Made by a program: the position numbers and the translations under genes. Of a stretch of DNA of 64,000 bases, positions 1 through 11,422 are shown one piece after another (position 1 is the stretch's first letter; each line of letters begins with the position of its first letter). This stretch comes from Notospermus geniculatus (Eukaryota; Nemertea; Pilidiophora; Heteronemertea; Lineidae): the NCBI GenBank assembly GCA_002633025.1, contig NMRB01001682.1:94682-158681 (forward strand). Reading direction: 5' to 3'. The notes beneath the pieces were generated by a model. The model was not told where the DNA came from, did no database searches, and was given only the letters and a program-made list of their open reading frames with translations.

Positions 1-333
1 GTGAAAAATATTTCCACCCGGGTGGAAAACGTTTCCACCCGGGTGTAAAACATTTCCACCCGGGTGTAAAACATTTCCACCCGGGTGGAAAACATTTCCA
101 CCCAGGTGAAAAACATTTTCACCCGGATGGAAAACATTTCCACCCGGGTGGAAAACAATGTTTTTCACCCGGGTGAAAATGTTTCCCACCCGGGTGGAAA
201 TGTTTTCCACCCGGGTGGACATGTTTTCCACCCGGGTGGACATGTTTTACACCCGGGTGGAAATGTTTTACACCCGGGTGGAAATGTTTTACACCCGGGT
301 GGAAATATTTTCCACCCGGGTGGAAATAAGTCA
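1..333. repeat. Palindromic minisatellite, about 16 units of about 21 bp
   Basis: About 16 units are built on the self-complementary core ccacccgggtgg, separated by short A/T spacers. In the left half the spacers read like aaaacatt before the core. From about 155 onward they read aatgtttt, so the right half is roughly the reverse complement of the left and the block can fold on itself. All six frames give repetitive open frames of His-Pro-Gly type, which I treat as by-products. The array touches the window edge, so its full length is unknown. Confidence 0.9.
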
Positions 334-614
334 AAGAGCATAAGCAAATGTTGAACGATCAGGAAGGCTTGTCTAGAATTTTTCCGGCACTTTCTATTGT
401 CCTCCCACACTAAGACGCAGGAATGTTAGACGCGTGTAATCATCGTGTGGGTAAAATGCCAGGGATCAGGCAGCTTACAGAACGTAGAACAATAGTTTCT
501 AGGCCTATAACCTGTGTAATGCAGAATTTGTACGCTGATTTAGCTAAACACCCCTATTGAAGCGGGCCTCCTAGTCTTGGTACATGTAGCTAAAATTGTA
601 ATTGATTGTTTTAG

Positions 615-3097
615 GACATGTCGATATTAAAGGTTACTCGTACAGATATGGTCTTTGCCATCCCAAAATCCCAGGTCGTGATTGGAAATTAATGTCCAGG
701 GATACGTGTGCAAAAGAATGCAACAAGCAAGCAGACTGCAAAGCTTTCATATTTCTCCCGGCGTACGGTACCGTCTGTCATTTGGAGACTAGGACGTGCA
801 CAAGAGATAAAAATGTGAATAAATACCTGCAAGTTGACTTATACATGAAAATAGGTAAGGAAAATTAAATACTTAAATGGTACCAGGGCCGTATTTAAAG
901 GGGGGCAATTGCCCCCCCCCCCCAAGCCAACCAAAAAACGTGATTTTCATGCGGATTTTGGGCAAAAAACGGCAAAAAGAGGTCATCTGCCCCCCCCCGG
1001 ACCAAAAAGTTAAATACGGCCCTGGGTACATAATAGTACAACTCCAGCAGAGAATCTACACATGGGAAAGTGCCTGTATTGTTTCGTTATGTCGAAAGTG
1101 ACGCCGTGGCCGAAAGTGTCGACTTTTTTCTCGCCGACCTCGACCTGAATAGGACGTGGTACCAATCTAGACGTCCACGGCACAGACAATCACGACGAAC
1201 CACAAAGAATCCCACTGCAGGCTTGCTGATACCATTCAAAATGGTGAAAGATCATATGAGACATTCACAAAGGATGTGATACATATCCTTGTATTTCACA
1301 GACGGTGACACATCTTTTGTGTCTCACAGCTTGTGATACATCTTTTGGTGCTTTACAGTCTGTAAGAAGGACGAGAAGATCGACGAAGCCATGAAGCAAT
1401 GTGTACCACGTATACGTAAGTACATCGATGATCGAATATGGACGAATCATCCATTTACCGAGAGATTTCACAACATTGCAAAGAAGTCGTTATCATCCAC
1501 CACACGTATATCAGCTTAGCACAAGCAGGAGACGAACCTTCTCCGCCGGCCGGGATATTACGTATGAAGAAATTCAAAGTCTGCGAGGTTTATCCTTATG
1601 TGATTGGACACCACTTACATGTACGAACGCCCAAAACGTTCCTTTAACCATTTCAGGTTGCGAAAAGGGACAAAAGTGGCACGCACCATCCAAACGATGT
1701 TATCCAAAAGGTATGACAAGCTCTATCTATACTTGACTTATATCCTCGTTGCTGAAGGAGGCGATACTTGCCGATACCACCAGATTTTAGGAACAAAAGT
1801 CAATTTTACAAAAAAAAGATCGCCAAACCATGTGGTGGTGATCCGGTGAAAAAATAGCAACGACTTGAAACATACAGTCTCGCGTAGGCCCCCATACTCT
1901 GCACTGAAGGTCTGCATTCAGTTCTCCACAGCAGCAGACAAACGACGAAATCGCCGATACATGTCCCTGCAATTCTACAGCCAGGTGAAATCGTACAACA
2001 TTTGAGGGCATGAGACATTCCCTTTTTTCGGCAGAACGATAAAGCCAGCCTGTGTTTGAATTATCACTCGACTCACCATCGGGAATTTCCACTTCAATTT
2101 ATTAACTGTATAAAAACGTCCAGTTTTTCAGCCTATATTACATTTCAGAAGAAGAAATCTTCAAAATCTTTCGACTCATTATTTTCAATCTAATCGTAAT
2201 TGTATGAAAGTTTGTTTCATTTCATTTCGGCTCATGATTTTCTACAATAGAAGTACATGAATGTTTGTCTTTTCAACCTACCATCTGCACTTGCATCAAA
2301 ACTTTGAAAGTCAAGGTGAATACTTCCAACGAAATATCACACTGTGTCAAGGAACATTATACATGTATACGAGGTCATATTTTCTCCTCAAAACAGAATC
2401 GCAGCACCCCAAGACAACAAGGGGCAATGGAGGTGGCGCTGCGTGTGCCATACCGTGGATATACAATGGAAAGTGGATGAGTGGATGTGTTCCGATATCG
2501 TTCAATGAGGAGTGGTGCGGTGTCACTGAAGATTTTGACACGGACCGGAAGTGGGGTTTTTGTCCATGTAAGTAAAAGTGTAGAACACCGAACAACAACA
2601 CAGTGGTTCGCTGTGTAGATATGACAATTATCACACTACAGACGATGTCTTTTTCATCTTCGAGAGATTCCATTTCAATGTTCTTGCAGCAGCCTATTTT
2701 AATTTACCCAAATGTATACATTTTAGCCATCCCAGTCGCCTGTCAGACTCAGACCAAATCGACTGTGTACACGGGTGCATCATGGACTTATAAAGGGACA
2801 GAATATTCATGCGGAAAAGACGGAAAAGTCAGAAAGAGTAAGTGTCACGACGCACCAAAACATGTTTTCATGACCGAGGAGAATACGATCAAAATCTCTG
2901 TTATGATCAACTCATGAACGACTTTACAATTCTGTTCGTTTGTTTTCGTTGCAGCTGTGAAGACGTCCGCAGGCAACTGTGTCTTCCCGTTCCATTATTT
3001 TGGAGTGACGTATGAGGCATGTACTAGTACTATGGACTACTTAAATAGACCATGGTGCACTGTCAAGCTCGACGGCATGGACAAGGGATATTGTTAG
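615..3097 (+). CDS. Secreted PAN/FN2-domain protein, copy 1 (5' exon outside window)
   Basis: Exons seen: 615-854, 1359-1409, 1657-1710, 2397-2567, 2727-2837 and 2955-3097 (TAG). All join in phase 1 with GT/AG borders. Exon 615-854 encodes an apple/PAN-like module with six Cys (including KECNKQADC and VCHLETRTC). The next two encode a four-Cys linker (KQCVPRCEKGQKW). Exon 2397-2567 is a fibronectin type II domain (CAIPWIYNGKW, EEWCGVTEDFDTD, WGFCP). A spacer with only two Cys follows (GASWTYKGTEYSCG), and the last exon is a second FN2 domain (NCVFPFHYFGVTYEAC, RPWCTV) ending directly on its last Cys. The phase-1 entry at 615 fits a signal-peptide exon like that of copy 2, presumably left of the window. 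FN2 domains usually bind collagen or gelatin and PAN domains bind proteins or carbohydrates, so an extracellular or mucosal binding role is inferred. No enzyme domain is present. Confidence 0.82.
884..1024. mobile_element. 141-bp foldback element with 5-bp target duplication
   Basis: The ends are inverted repeats: cagggccgtatttaa at the left and ttaaatacggccctg at the right. Both flanks carry ggtac (879-883 and 1025-1029), which reads as a 5-bp target-site duplication. The inside has runs of C and no coding capacity. It sits in the first visible intron of the PAN/FN2 copy 1 gene. Related but inverted or degraded copies lie at 3477-3601 and 56010-56102. Confidence 0.75.
1290..1358 (+). repeat. 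Tandem copies of a 3' splice-site region (copy 1)
   Basis: Two to three imperfect units of about 28-31 bp (gtgacacatcttttgtgtctcacag and relatives) lie directly upstream of the exon at 1359. Each unit ends in a pyrimidine-rich stretch plus cacag, so each could act as a decoy acceptor. The same array, longer, precedes the matching exon of copy 2. Confidence 0.6.
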
Positions 3098-3199
3098 ACC
3101 TTTGGAAGTTCTACATAAACAATCGAGACCATCAAATAAAGTACATGTACATGATTCCTGAAATATTCAAGAATTTGGTTGAAGTTGCAGTTACCAAGC

Positions 3200-3205
3200 A
3201 ATAAA
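3200..3205 (+). terminator. Candidate poly(A) signal of PAN/FN2 copy 1
   Basis: AATAAA lies about 100 bases after the stop codon. Copy 2 has the same motif at the equivalent place (10361-10366). Another AATAAA occurs at 3135-3140. Confidence 0.5.
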
Positions 3206-3476
3206 AAAGCGTCGCAAAATGGTGTTAACGTTTTGCATATGTGTCTCTTCCCTACGGTGGCTGGTAAAGGACATCAGTATTTGATTTTAAAAAGTCGGAA
3301 TCCCGATTTAAAAAAAATATTGATGTCCTATACCAGCCACCGTACTTCCCACACAAGATGGTCAATTCTTACTTCCGAATAGTATGCAGAAAGAACAAAC
3401 TTTTTTTCGTCACGGTTTTCTACAAGATTTGCCACGCTCGTCGCCGATGAGGTATAAATGAACTCGATAAAGAAAG

Positions 3477-3601
3477 CAGGGCCGTATTTAACTTTTTGGT
3501 CCGGGGGGCAGGAGCCTCTCAGGGGGCAGAAGACCTCTTTTTGCCGTTTTTTGCCCAAAATCCGCATGAAAATCACATTTTTGGGTTGGCTCAGGGGGCA
3601 A
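3477..3601 (-). repeat. Partial inverted copy of the 884-1024 element family
   Basis: It begins cagggccgtatttaact and contains the same internal words as 884-1024 in reverse orientation (ccaaaatccgcatg, tttttgccgttttttg). The far end is cut at an ambiguous base (3602), so its right terminus is not visible. Confidence 0.65.
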
Positions 3602-3747
3602 NCTGTCATATGCACATATCTACAAACCCTGAAAGTTTCGTGGTGATGCATGGCTTAATTTTTGAGTTATTGCCCTGAAACCACCAGATTGGATGGAGAG
3701 AGATCCAGAGAGAGATTCAGAGATCCAGAGAATTACAGTAAAACCAA

Positions 3748-3780
3748 GGAAGACCGCCACACCATTGGTGTGTGGCGGTC
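3748..3780. other. Perfect short hairpin
   Basis: The sequence aagaccgccacacca is followed almost directly by tggtgtgtggcggtctt. The two arms pair over about 15 bases with almost no loop. It lies just after the PAN/FN2 copy 1 gene. It could be a transposon remnant end or a structured transcript element; nothing decides between these. Confidence 0.5.
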
Positions 3781-4102
3781 TTAATTAAAATAGCAGGAAA
3801 CATGTATGTTTGCAGTCTGTTTTGCTGGTATTAAAGACTTAGCCACGTATATGCGTCATCTGGTTCCAACAATTGGATCTGAACCCGCCCTTTGTGGAGG
3901 TGCTTATATCTATAATGCAACTGAAATACGATTCTGAAAAACTGAATTACATGACGTGTACCACAATACTAATGTCTACACGTAGTTGGTTCCTACAAAC
4001 ACTCAGGTCCCAGGGGTTTCCATTCATTGTATATAAACATGATACATGTACTACATGGTATGAAAATTGTTTCATTTGACGAATTTCTCATATTCCTTGA
4101 AA

Positions 4103-7100
4103 ATGGCATCAATTGGTTACATTTTGTGTCTCTTGCTTTTGATTCCGTACGAAGTGCGAGGTGAGTGACAGGTTTCAACATGATTATAATAGGAGATATT
4201 TGTTCACGAACACTGTTAGAAATTTTTATAATATTTTTACAGAAATTGCCTGCAGCAGAGTTTCAGGAACACCTGTAAATTTACATATGGTGTGATTTAT
4301 GTGTTCCTGTGTTAGTTGGACTCAATTGGACTGTCCAGAATGATGCTTTCTGAGAACGTATTAAAATATAATTTGGTCAGCCCCCAGTCAAGTCTCTGTC
4401 AACATTTCTTTGAGTCTGTAATTTTACAGATCACGTCCTGAAACTCTGCTGCAGGAATTTTCTGTAAAATCCTCAGTTTTTTCTAACAGTGAGTGACCAT
4501 TATTTCCACATCGGTGTGATAGAACCTAATGCCTCCATCTTCTTGATGCTCCCCTGTATTGTTTGTCACAGGATTAAGGATCTCTCTTGAGTCAAATCCA
4601 ATGGTGTCGCAACATCTGTACCGGTACATGTATTGTTTGTGGACATCATATATCGAGGGGGATTGGGCATTAGATTTTTTACACCGATTTCGATCGCACG
4701 GTTATTATTAGCATCACCGGGGCTTCGCACAGTCTCCCAGGAAACGTTCATTTAGTCTCGCGTCACCAGCCTCTCTCTCTTACAGGAGAGAGTCTGGTAG
4801 CAAAGCGTACAACTTTCGTTACCGCCAGGTGGCGAGTGTCCAGCTCAGAGCATCCGAATCTGATTGGCCAACGGCTGATTAAACATGGCTGCGCCCATGA
4901 AACGCATGATGAACGAATGAGTCTGAGGGAAAATTTACCTTTTCAGCACGGTAGGAACGACTATCCATGGTCATCGATTACCGGAATAAGCCGATTGTAC
5001 AATAGGACTTACATTTTGTGCCATGGATTAGGTCACTTCCGACCAGGGAGTCTAAGTTCAGCCAGACGGTAAATCGATCCTTTTACAATACAATTCCACT
5101 TTATTTCATCAGCGATCCACCTCAAACGGCCAGGCTCGATCGCTTCTACATATCACTCGGTGAAAACCACGATAAAACGTGTTAAAAAGGTAACATTTCC
5201 CTCGGACTATTTCGTTCCTTGTTCGTTCATCATGCGTTTCATGGGCGCAGCCATGTTTTATCAGCCGTTGGCCAATCAGATTCGGATGCTCTGAGCTGGA
5301 CACTCGCCACCTGGCGGTAACGAAAGTTGTACGCTTTGCTACCAGACTCCCTCCTGTAAGAGAGAGAGGCTGGTGACGCGAGACTAACGTTCATTGTGAG
5401 GTTGGAGATTGGAAACCAATAAAATCAGATACAGGTTACTGAGGATGCTCTTTAAAGATCAGAGATCAAACATTTAAAAGAGATGCGTTTTGAAAATTGG
5501 TTCACATCTTCAACAGTCAGCCGGCATCTAATCCTTGGTGCACATTATAACTACATCCACTCGACACATCGGAAACCACTGACATCACTCCGATGCCCCT
5601 TTCTTGTTTCAAGTAAGAGACATCGCCTATACTCTGAAGCGGTGAAAGAAAACCCTGTAACCCCCTCCCCCGTTTGGGGCCCGATCCGACACTTATTCGA
5701 CACCAAGAAAATTTCTCTCGCGGTCACTCAGGATTCGACACTTATTCATCCAGGACCTCAAATGAAATCATGCGGTAGAGATCACACGCTAACGATAACG
5801 CTTACGTTAACGCTATTTCTTGCATGTACTTCATGTACAAAATATCGTTAACGTAAATGTTATCGTTAGCGTGCGATCTCTTAAAGCACGACTATATGCG
5901 TTCGGTGACTCTTTCTCCCTCCACACCTCGATATGACTGGTCCCCTGTCCAGCCGTATATAGCCAGTGATAACACCGAGGCTGGACTGATACTATATCAT
6001 GGCAGCCATAGCTTCACCACTTGACAAGTTCAACGTGGTGTTATAGTGTGAATAACCCTTCATCAGGTAAGGTACACATGCTTCAACTCATTCGTTTGTG
6101 TGTAAGAACACACAGAATACCTGGTCAGTTACATCATTCAAATCGATAGATTTGAACAGTCTTGTCGAGCATGCATTGACAAGATCATGATCAACCTCAC
6201 CACCATGAATAGCTCTGTGTGTAAATGGTGTACATCGTCCGTGTGTATAATGCTATGAACGAGGTCGCCGTAAATGAGATGCACTACATGTACGACGGCG
6301 TCACGAAACTCAGTTTTGGATGCATAGCGTGGTGCTTTAAACTCCCTATTCACATGCTTTTTCCACTAATCTTTTACATTTTCTAAGCCATTCTATTAGA
6401 AATTATGAAGTAATCGCCAGGAATTTGACATTACCTATTTTTTGATCGACGATAAGAAAAAACTCACGTCTCAGAACTCGACACTTAGTCAACACTAATT
6501 TAGTGGTGACCCCAGAGCGGTGGGGGGGGGGGGTGCAGTGTTTACATTGACTGCTGCATTATTAAAATTCAAGTTGACATTTTCCCCACATCTCATTAAG
6601 TTTGTGAAAAGCAGCTGAGGTTCGATAAGGCATGCAATGAGTGTTTTACCATTAGTAAAAAGATATATTTATTCTCATTTGCAAATGTATTCGACGGAAA
6701 CGCTTTCCGGACCACAAGCATTTTGGTGATATTCCCCACTCCCTTCGAAGTTTCACTGTATCATGAGTGACACCGATCATCTAGTACATGTACAACGCGG
6801 AGATTGCATACCGGTATCCATCATCTGTAGAAGCACATCTTGACTACTCAAGGGTTGTGACATCACTCCGCCCTCCGACTACGCTCGCACAAACCCTCGA
6901 CGAACTTCGCTGTGGGAAGCCGTTTCCAACCGGATGTTCTGTTCATGGACTCACTCCCGCTGTTAGTTTTCGACTTTCATCACAGATCGTTAACATTTGC
7001 AACAAACCTGAACATTTCTAAATACCACGTCAGTTTTTCTGTACACCTACATTCTCTGGTTTAGAAAATTGACGGTATTTTTGTTCAAAAGCAGTTCAAG

Positions 7101-10100
7101 AGAGTGGTGGGTAAATCGCAATAGATAGAATGGCTGGCCATCCTCGTTCCTAATACTTTCCAACCACAAAATATACAGCGGCCGGTTTAACTGGCTTGGT
7201 GCCAACCTGGGAGCGAGGTTGGTTCACAAGCGTTCTGATTGGTGCACCGCAACTCGAGGTGCGAGAGAAACAGAAATCCTGGCGAAGTTCTCCATGGGTT
7301 TGTGCGTACGAAGTATGAGTAGTACAGACACATGGTAGTCCATGATGGTACAAGCACTGCATGAATCTACATTGATTTCATATCATCTTTTGGCATTCTT
7401 TGGCCAACGTTAAATTTTGGGCACGTCTATCCCACCGAGTGCCATCAAGTCGCGTCGTTCTAGGATCACATACATATGTAGTGCGAGACAGTCGTGAAGC
7501 ATCTGTTTTGTGTCTCACAGCCTGTGATACATCTTTTGATGCTTTATGTCTGTGAGAAGGACGAGAAATTCGACGAAGGCTTTCACAGCAATGCAAATTC
7601 AAAGCCTTTATCGTCCATCATATCATACTGATACAGTTAAAGATTGCTAATTTTGGTAGCTGAATGGTAATTGATTTTTTTTAGGAGATACCGATATTAA
7701 AGGTTACTCGCACAGATATGGTTTTTGCCATTTCGAACCAGTTTACACATTGCATCCAGTAATCTCCAAGGAAAAGTGTGCAGAAGATTGCAACAAGCAA
7801 GCAGACTGCAGTTCTTTCCTATTTTTCTCGGTGTTCAGCAAGGCGGGGTGCCACCTCGAAACTAAGACTTGCGATGACGATGCAAAAGAAAAAAACGAGA
7901 TGTTTAGCCTGTACACGAAAATAGGTAAGGAAGATTTAACAATGGTAATAGTGCAACTCGACATAATCTACACTTTATTTGGAAATTGTCTGTATCGTCT
8001 CGTTATGTGAGAGCTGACGCCAATGTCGAAAGTGTCGCCGTATTATTCTCGCCGATCTCGACCTGTAATAGGACGTGGTACCAATCTATAGACGTGTAAC
8101 GCACACGACGACGTACCACAAAGAACCATACGGCAGGCTTGCCGATACCATTCAAAATGCCATCTTTGTAAAATCATAAGAGACATCCTTAAAGGATGTG
8201 ATACATATCCTTGTATCTCACAGCCGGTGACACATCTTTTGTGTCTCACAGCCGGTGACACATCTTTTGTGTCTCACAGCTTGTGATACATCTTTTGGTG
8301 CTTTACAGTCTGTAAGGTGGACGAGAAGATCGACGAAGCCAAGAAGCAATGTGTACCACGTAAGTATGATCTGGAATATACATGTATATGGACGGATCAT
8401 CCATCTCCCGAGGGATTTCACAACAAAGAAGTCGTTAATATCATCCACCACACTTATATCAGCAGAAGCAGAACACGAATGGCCTTCTCCGCCGGCCGGG
8501 ATATCATCTATATGAAGAAATTCAAAAGTCTGCGAGGTTTATCCCGGTGATAGGACACCACCATGCCCACAACGTTCTTTTTACATTTCAGGTTGCGAAA
8601 AGGGACAAAAGTGGCATGTACCATCCAAACGATGTTGGCCAAAAGGTACTAAAATTTGACATTATAAGCTCCATCTATACTTGACTTACTAGTATACCCT
8701 CGCTGCTGAAGGAGGCGGTACTTGATGATAACACCAGATTTCAGCAATTTTAAGTCAATTTCAATTTTAAGTCAATTTTACAAAATAAAGATCGCCATAC
8801 CATGGGGTGATGTGATACTGTGAAAAAATAGTAACAGACCACTTGGAACACACAGGAGTCTCACATACACCCTGCAGTGGAGACCAACAGTAAGGTCATC
8901 TCTTCGTACGTATTAATCAATTCTCCACAGCAGCAAACATACGACGAAATCGCCGACGTCCCTGCGATTCTATATGATTCTAAGTATACTATAGGCCTAC
9001 ATTAATGTTTGTCTTTTCAACCTGCCATCTGCACTTGTATCGTAACTTTGAAAGTCAAGGTGAATACTTCCAACATACATGTACGTACATGTACTTCCAA
9101 CGAACTATCTTACTGTGTCAAGGAACAATTTATTTTCAATCCAATCGCAAGTATGAAAGTTCGTTCGTTTCCATTTCGGCCATATTGATTGTACATGTAA
9201 GTAGAAGAACATTAATAGAGAGTTTTCGCAAAGCTCCCGAAACGCCAACGCGAACGCCAATCCTATTGTTCGACGCCTCGAAGAGAGCAGCGAACAATCG
9301 AATAGACGTTCGCGTTGGCGTTTCGGGGGCTTTACGAAAACTCTCTATTGTTTGTCTTTCCAACGTGCCATCTTCACTTGTATCAAAACTTCGAAAGTCA
9401 AGGTGAATACTTCCAACATACTTCCAACGAAATATCACACTGTGTCAAGGAGCAGACGTGGTCATACATGTATTTTCTCCTCAAAACAGAATCGCAGTAC
9501 CCCAAGACAACAAAGGGCAATGGAGGTGGCGCTGGCTGTGCTATACCGTGGAAGTACAAAGGCAAATGGATAAGTGGATGTGTTCCGGGAGTGCTCAATG
9601 GGATGTGGTGCGGTGTCACTGAAGAATATGACACGGACGGGAAGTGGGGTTATTGTCCATGTAAGTAAAAGTGTAGAACACTGAACAACAATGCTAAATG
9701 TGGTTCGCTGTGTAGATATGACAATTATCAGACCACTGACGATGTCTTTTTCATCTTCGAGATGTTCCATTTCAATGTTCTTGCAGCAGCCTACATGTAT
9801 TTTCGTTTACCCAAATGTATACATTTTAGTCATCCCAGTCGCCTGTCAGACTCAGGCCAAATCCACTGTGTACACGGGTGCATCATGGACTTATAAAGGG
9901 ACCGAATATTCTTGCGGAAGAGACGGAAAAGTCAGAAAGAGTAAGTGTCACGACACACCAAAACATGTTTTCATGACCGCGTTGAATTCCCACAAAAATC
10001 ACGCTAAAATGTTTATTTTGTTTTTAGTTGTTTTCCGCCGTACACGGNGACAGAATTGATCAAAATCTCTGTTTTGATCAATTCATGAACGACTTTACAA

Positions 10101-10262
10101 TTCTGTTCGTTTGTTTTCGTTGCAGCCGTGAAGACGTCCGCAGGCAACTGTGTCTTCCCGTTCCATTATTTTGGAGTGACGTATGAGGCATGTACTACGG
10201 CCGAATCAAATTCACCATGGTGCACTGTCAAGCCCGACGACATCGACACGGGACACTGTTAG
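4103..10262 (+). CDS. Secreted PAN/FN2-domain protein, copy 2 (complete, 273 aa)
   Basis: Seven exons: 4103-4160, 7685-7924, 8309-8359, 8592-8645, 9490-9660, 9830-9940 and 10126-10262 (TAG). The sum is 822 nt, an exact multiple of three, and every splice is phase 1. Exon 1 encodes a signal peptide (MASIGYILCLLLLIPYEVR). Residues about 20-99 form a PAN/apple-like module (EDCNKQADC, GCHLETKTC). Residues 100-134 are the four-Cys linker, 135-191 an FN2 domain (CAIPWKYKGKW, MWCGVTEEYDTD, WGYCP), 192-228 a two-Cys spacer, and 229-273 a second FN2 domain ending on Cys. Exon lengths match copy 1 except the last. Protein differences are widespread, which argues for real paralogues rather than alleles. 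The large first intron (4161-7684) holds several foldback elements and a relic exon. I do not recognise the full architecture as a named protein. Confidence 0.88.
4211..4491. repeat. 281-bp foldback element in intron 1 of PAN/FN2 copy 2
   Basis: The termini cactgttag and ctaacagtg are inverted. Longer internal arms pair: the segment with gcctgcagcagagtttcagga near 4250 matches tcctgaaactctgctgcagg near 4440. No open frame of note lies inside. Confidence 0.65.
4753..5386. mobile_element. Non-autonomous DNA transposon with long inverted repeats and 9-bp TSD (Mutator-like)
   Basis: The 634-bp element starts tagtctcgcgtcaccagcc and ends with its reverse complement. The inverted arms reach about 180-190 bp (4753 to about 4940 and about 5200 to 5386), including the ORF shadow MSSSEHPNLIGQRLIKHG seen from both ends. 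The exact 9-bp direct repeat acgttcatt flanks it at 4744-4752 and 5387-5395. Long terminal inverted repeats with a 9-bp duplication are the hallmark of Mutator-type elements. The superfamily is inferred, since no transposase is present. Confidence 0.82.
5778..5880. repeat. 103-bp palindromic element
   Basis: The sequence gagatcacacgctaacgata at the left pairs with its near reverse complement at the right end (tatcgttagcgtgcgatctc). A short centre contains tgcatgtacttcatgtaca. No target duplication is clear. Confidence 0.65.
5881..7500. other. Intron 1 of PAN/FN2 copy 2, no gene seen
   Basis: No exon-like frame with matching splice sites was found. A G run occurs near 6520-6531. The stretch 6790-7370 contains moderate-length open frames without family resemblance. 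I see nothing further. Confidence 0.5.
7508..7595 (+). pseudogene. Relic copy of PAN/FN2 linker exon
   Basis: The stretch resembles the region around exon 1359-1409 / 8309-8359: gatacatcttttgatgcttta is followed by tctgtgagaaggacgag and an equivalent of VC-KDEK-DE. The acceptor is destroyed (ctttatg where the live copies have ctttacag), and it lies upstream of the PAN exon, the wrong order for a live exon. It suggests a further, mostly lost, duplication. Confidence 0.7.
8211..8308 (+). repeat. Tandem copies of a 3' splice-site region (copy 2)
   Basis: Three near-identical units of about 28 bp (ccggtgacacatcttttg then tgtctcacag) precede the exon at 8309. Each unit ends in a strong acceptor-like cacag. 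The true acceptor, ctttacag, is the last and sits in a diverged unit. Confidence 0.7.
9215..9348. mobile_element. 134-bp palindromic MITE (atagagagttttcgc family)
   Basis: The left arm atagagagttttcgcaaag and the right arm ctttacgaaaactctctat are inverted, and pairing continues inward through gaaacgccaacgcgaacgcc. The same family occurs at 21020-21153, 25369-25502 and (truncated) 25790-25899, with a diverged branch at 22429-22550 and 25899-26010. It lies in the intron before the first FN2 exon of PAN/FN2 copy 2. Confidence 0.8.
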
Positions 10263-10360
10263 ACCTTTGGAAGTTCTACGTATTAAACAATCGAGACCAT
10301 CAATGGACTACATGATTCCTGAAACCGTGAAGAATTTGTTTGAAGTTGTAGTTACTGAGC

Positions 10361-10366
10361 AATAAA
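10361..10366 (+). terminator. Candidate poly(A) signal of PAN/FN2 copy 2
   Basis: AATAAA lies 99 bases after the stop codon, at the same relative place as in copy 1. Confidence 0.55.
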
Positions 10367-10933
10367 AGCATATCGCAAAATCTCTTCACGTTTTCTACGT
10401 AAGGCATTTTTTCGTCACGATATTTTCACAAACAAAGCATTTACCACATGTTGGTCGGACAGAAGCGCCATCGGACGCCATCGTCGTAAGAACCACTGAA
10501 GTCTGGCATTACTTTGAGGAGACATAATCAGTAACCCTTTTGACTTCCTCCGTAATCTAACCAAATCACCAACTCAAATCTGACTAACAGCCGTCGCAGC
10601 CGGGGGCAAAACAGACGGAGGGATCAAACCGAAACTGAGGGCAAGGTGAGTTGCGGGGGCAAAAGAGATGATGCACAGGTGTAGAAAGCAGCATGCACAA
10701 TTATTGCATCAGGGTTTCTAAAACAATCGAGCAAACACAGTGTAGAAAGAAACCAAAAATAGTCTTCGAATTATGTTGTCCCATTCATGAACTCGGAAAA
10801 AATGACCAAATCCAAGTTGAAGATACCGCACGCTGTCATTTTCTTTGCCAGGCTCGGGAGTAGGACAAGTAAGTGGACAGGACATTACTGTTTCTGATCA
10901 TACCCCCAACCCCATTATCTTCAAAGGATTTGA

Positions 10934-11122
10934 GCCTGCCGTACACTGGAATTATCTGCTGAGCAAAAAGTCAGTCGAGACCGTTTGCTCAGCAAGCAGA
11001 TAGCTGGCGTGTGCGCGTATTTTTCGGTGAGTTTCCTGCCTCGAGGCACACGCCAGCTATCTGCTGAGCAAACAGTCTCGACTGACTTTTTGCTCAGCAG
11101 ATAGCTCCAGTGTGCGGCAGGC
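10934..11122. repeat. 189-bp foldback element
   Basis: Arms of about 85 bp begin gcctgccgtacactgg and end tgtgcggcaggc. Each arm itself contains the repeated word atctgctgagcaaa. The centre is an AT-rich spacer near 11015-11035. Confidence 0.75.
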
Positions 11123-11422
11123 TTTAGTCATTTTTTTCCAAGTTCAGGAATGGGACAGGTAAGTGGGAGTTTAGAGACAGTGTATATTTACACAGTACAG
11201 ATATCGGCAGTGTGCGTGTTCCTCGGTGACTTAAGATGACATTTGAGTCCCAAGAGAGAAGCAGAGTATCCCATACATGTACATGCATGTACACATGCAT
11301 GTACCTGATCCGACTAACAACCCATCGACTGTAAATCGAACTAAGTTACACTTGCCGAAGAAACCACACCTCAGCCCATGCAGGCCACTGGTCGGACTGA
11401 CCCAGCTCATGACAACTTGAAC

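Noticed and set aside
1-333. CRISPR-like regular array
   Set aside because: Repeats are directly adjacent with nearly constant A/T spacers, not unique spacers, in a eukaryotic context. It is a minisatellite.
119-354. His-Pro-Gly repeat proteins in several frames
   Set aside because: They appear in all frames of the palindromic minisatellite and have no splice or start context.
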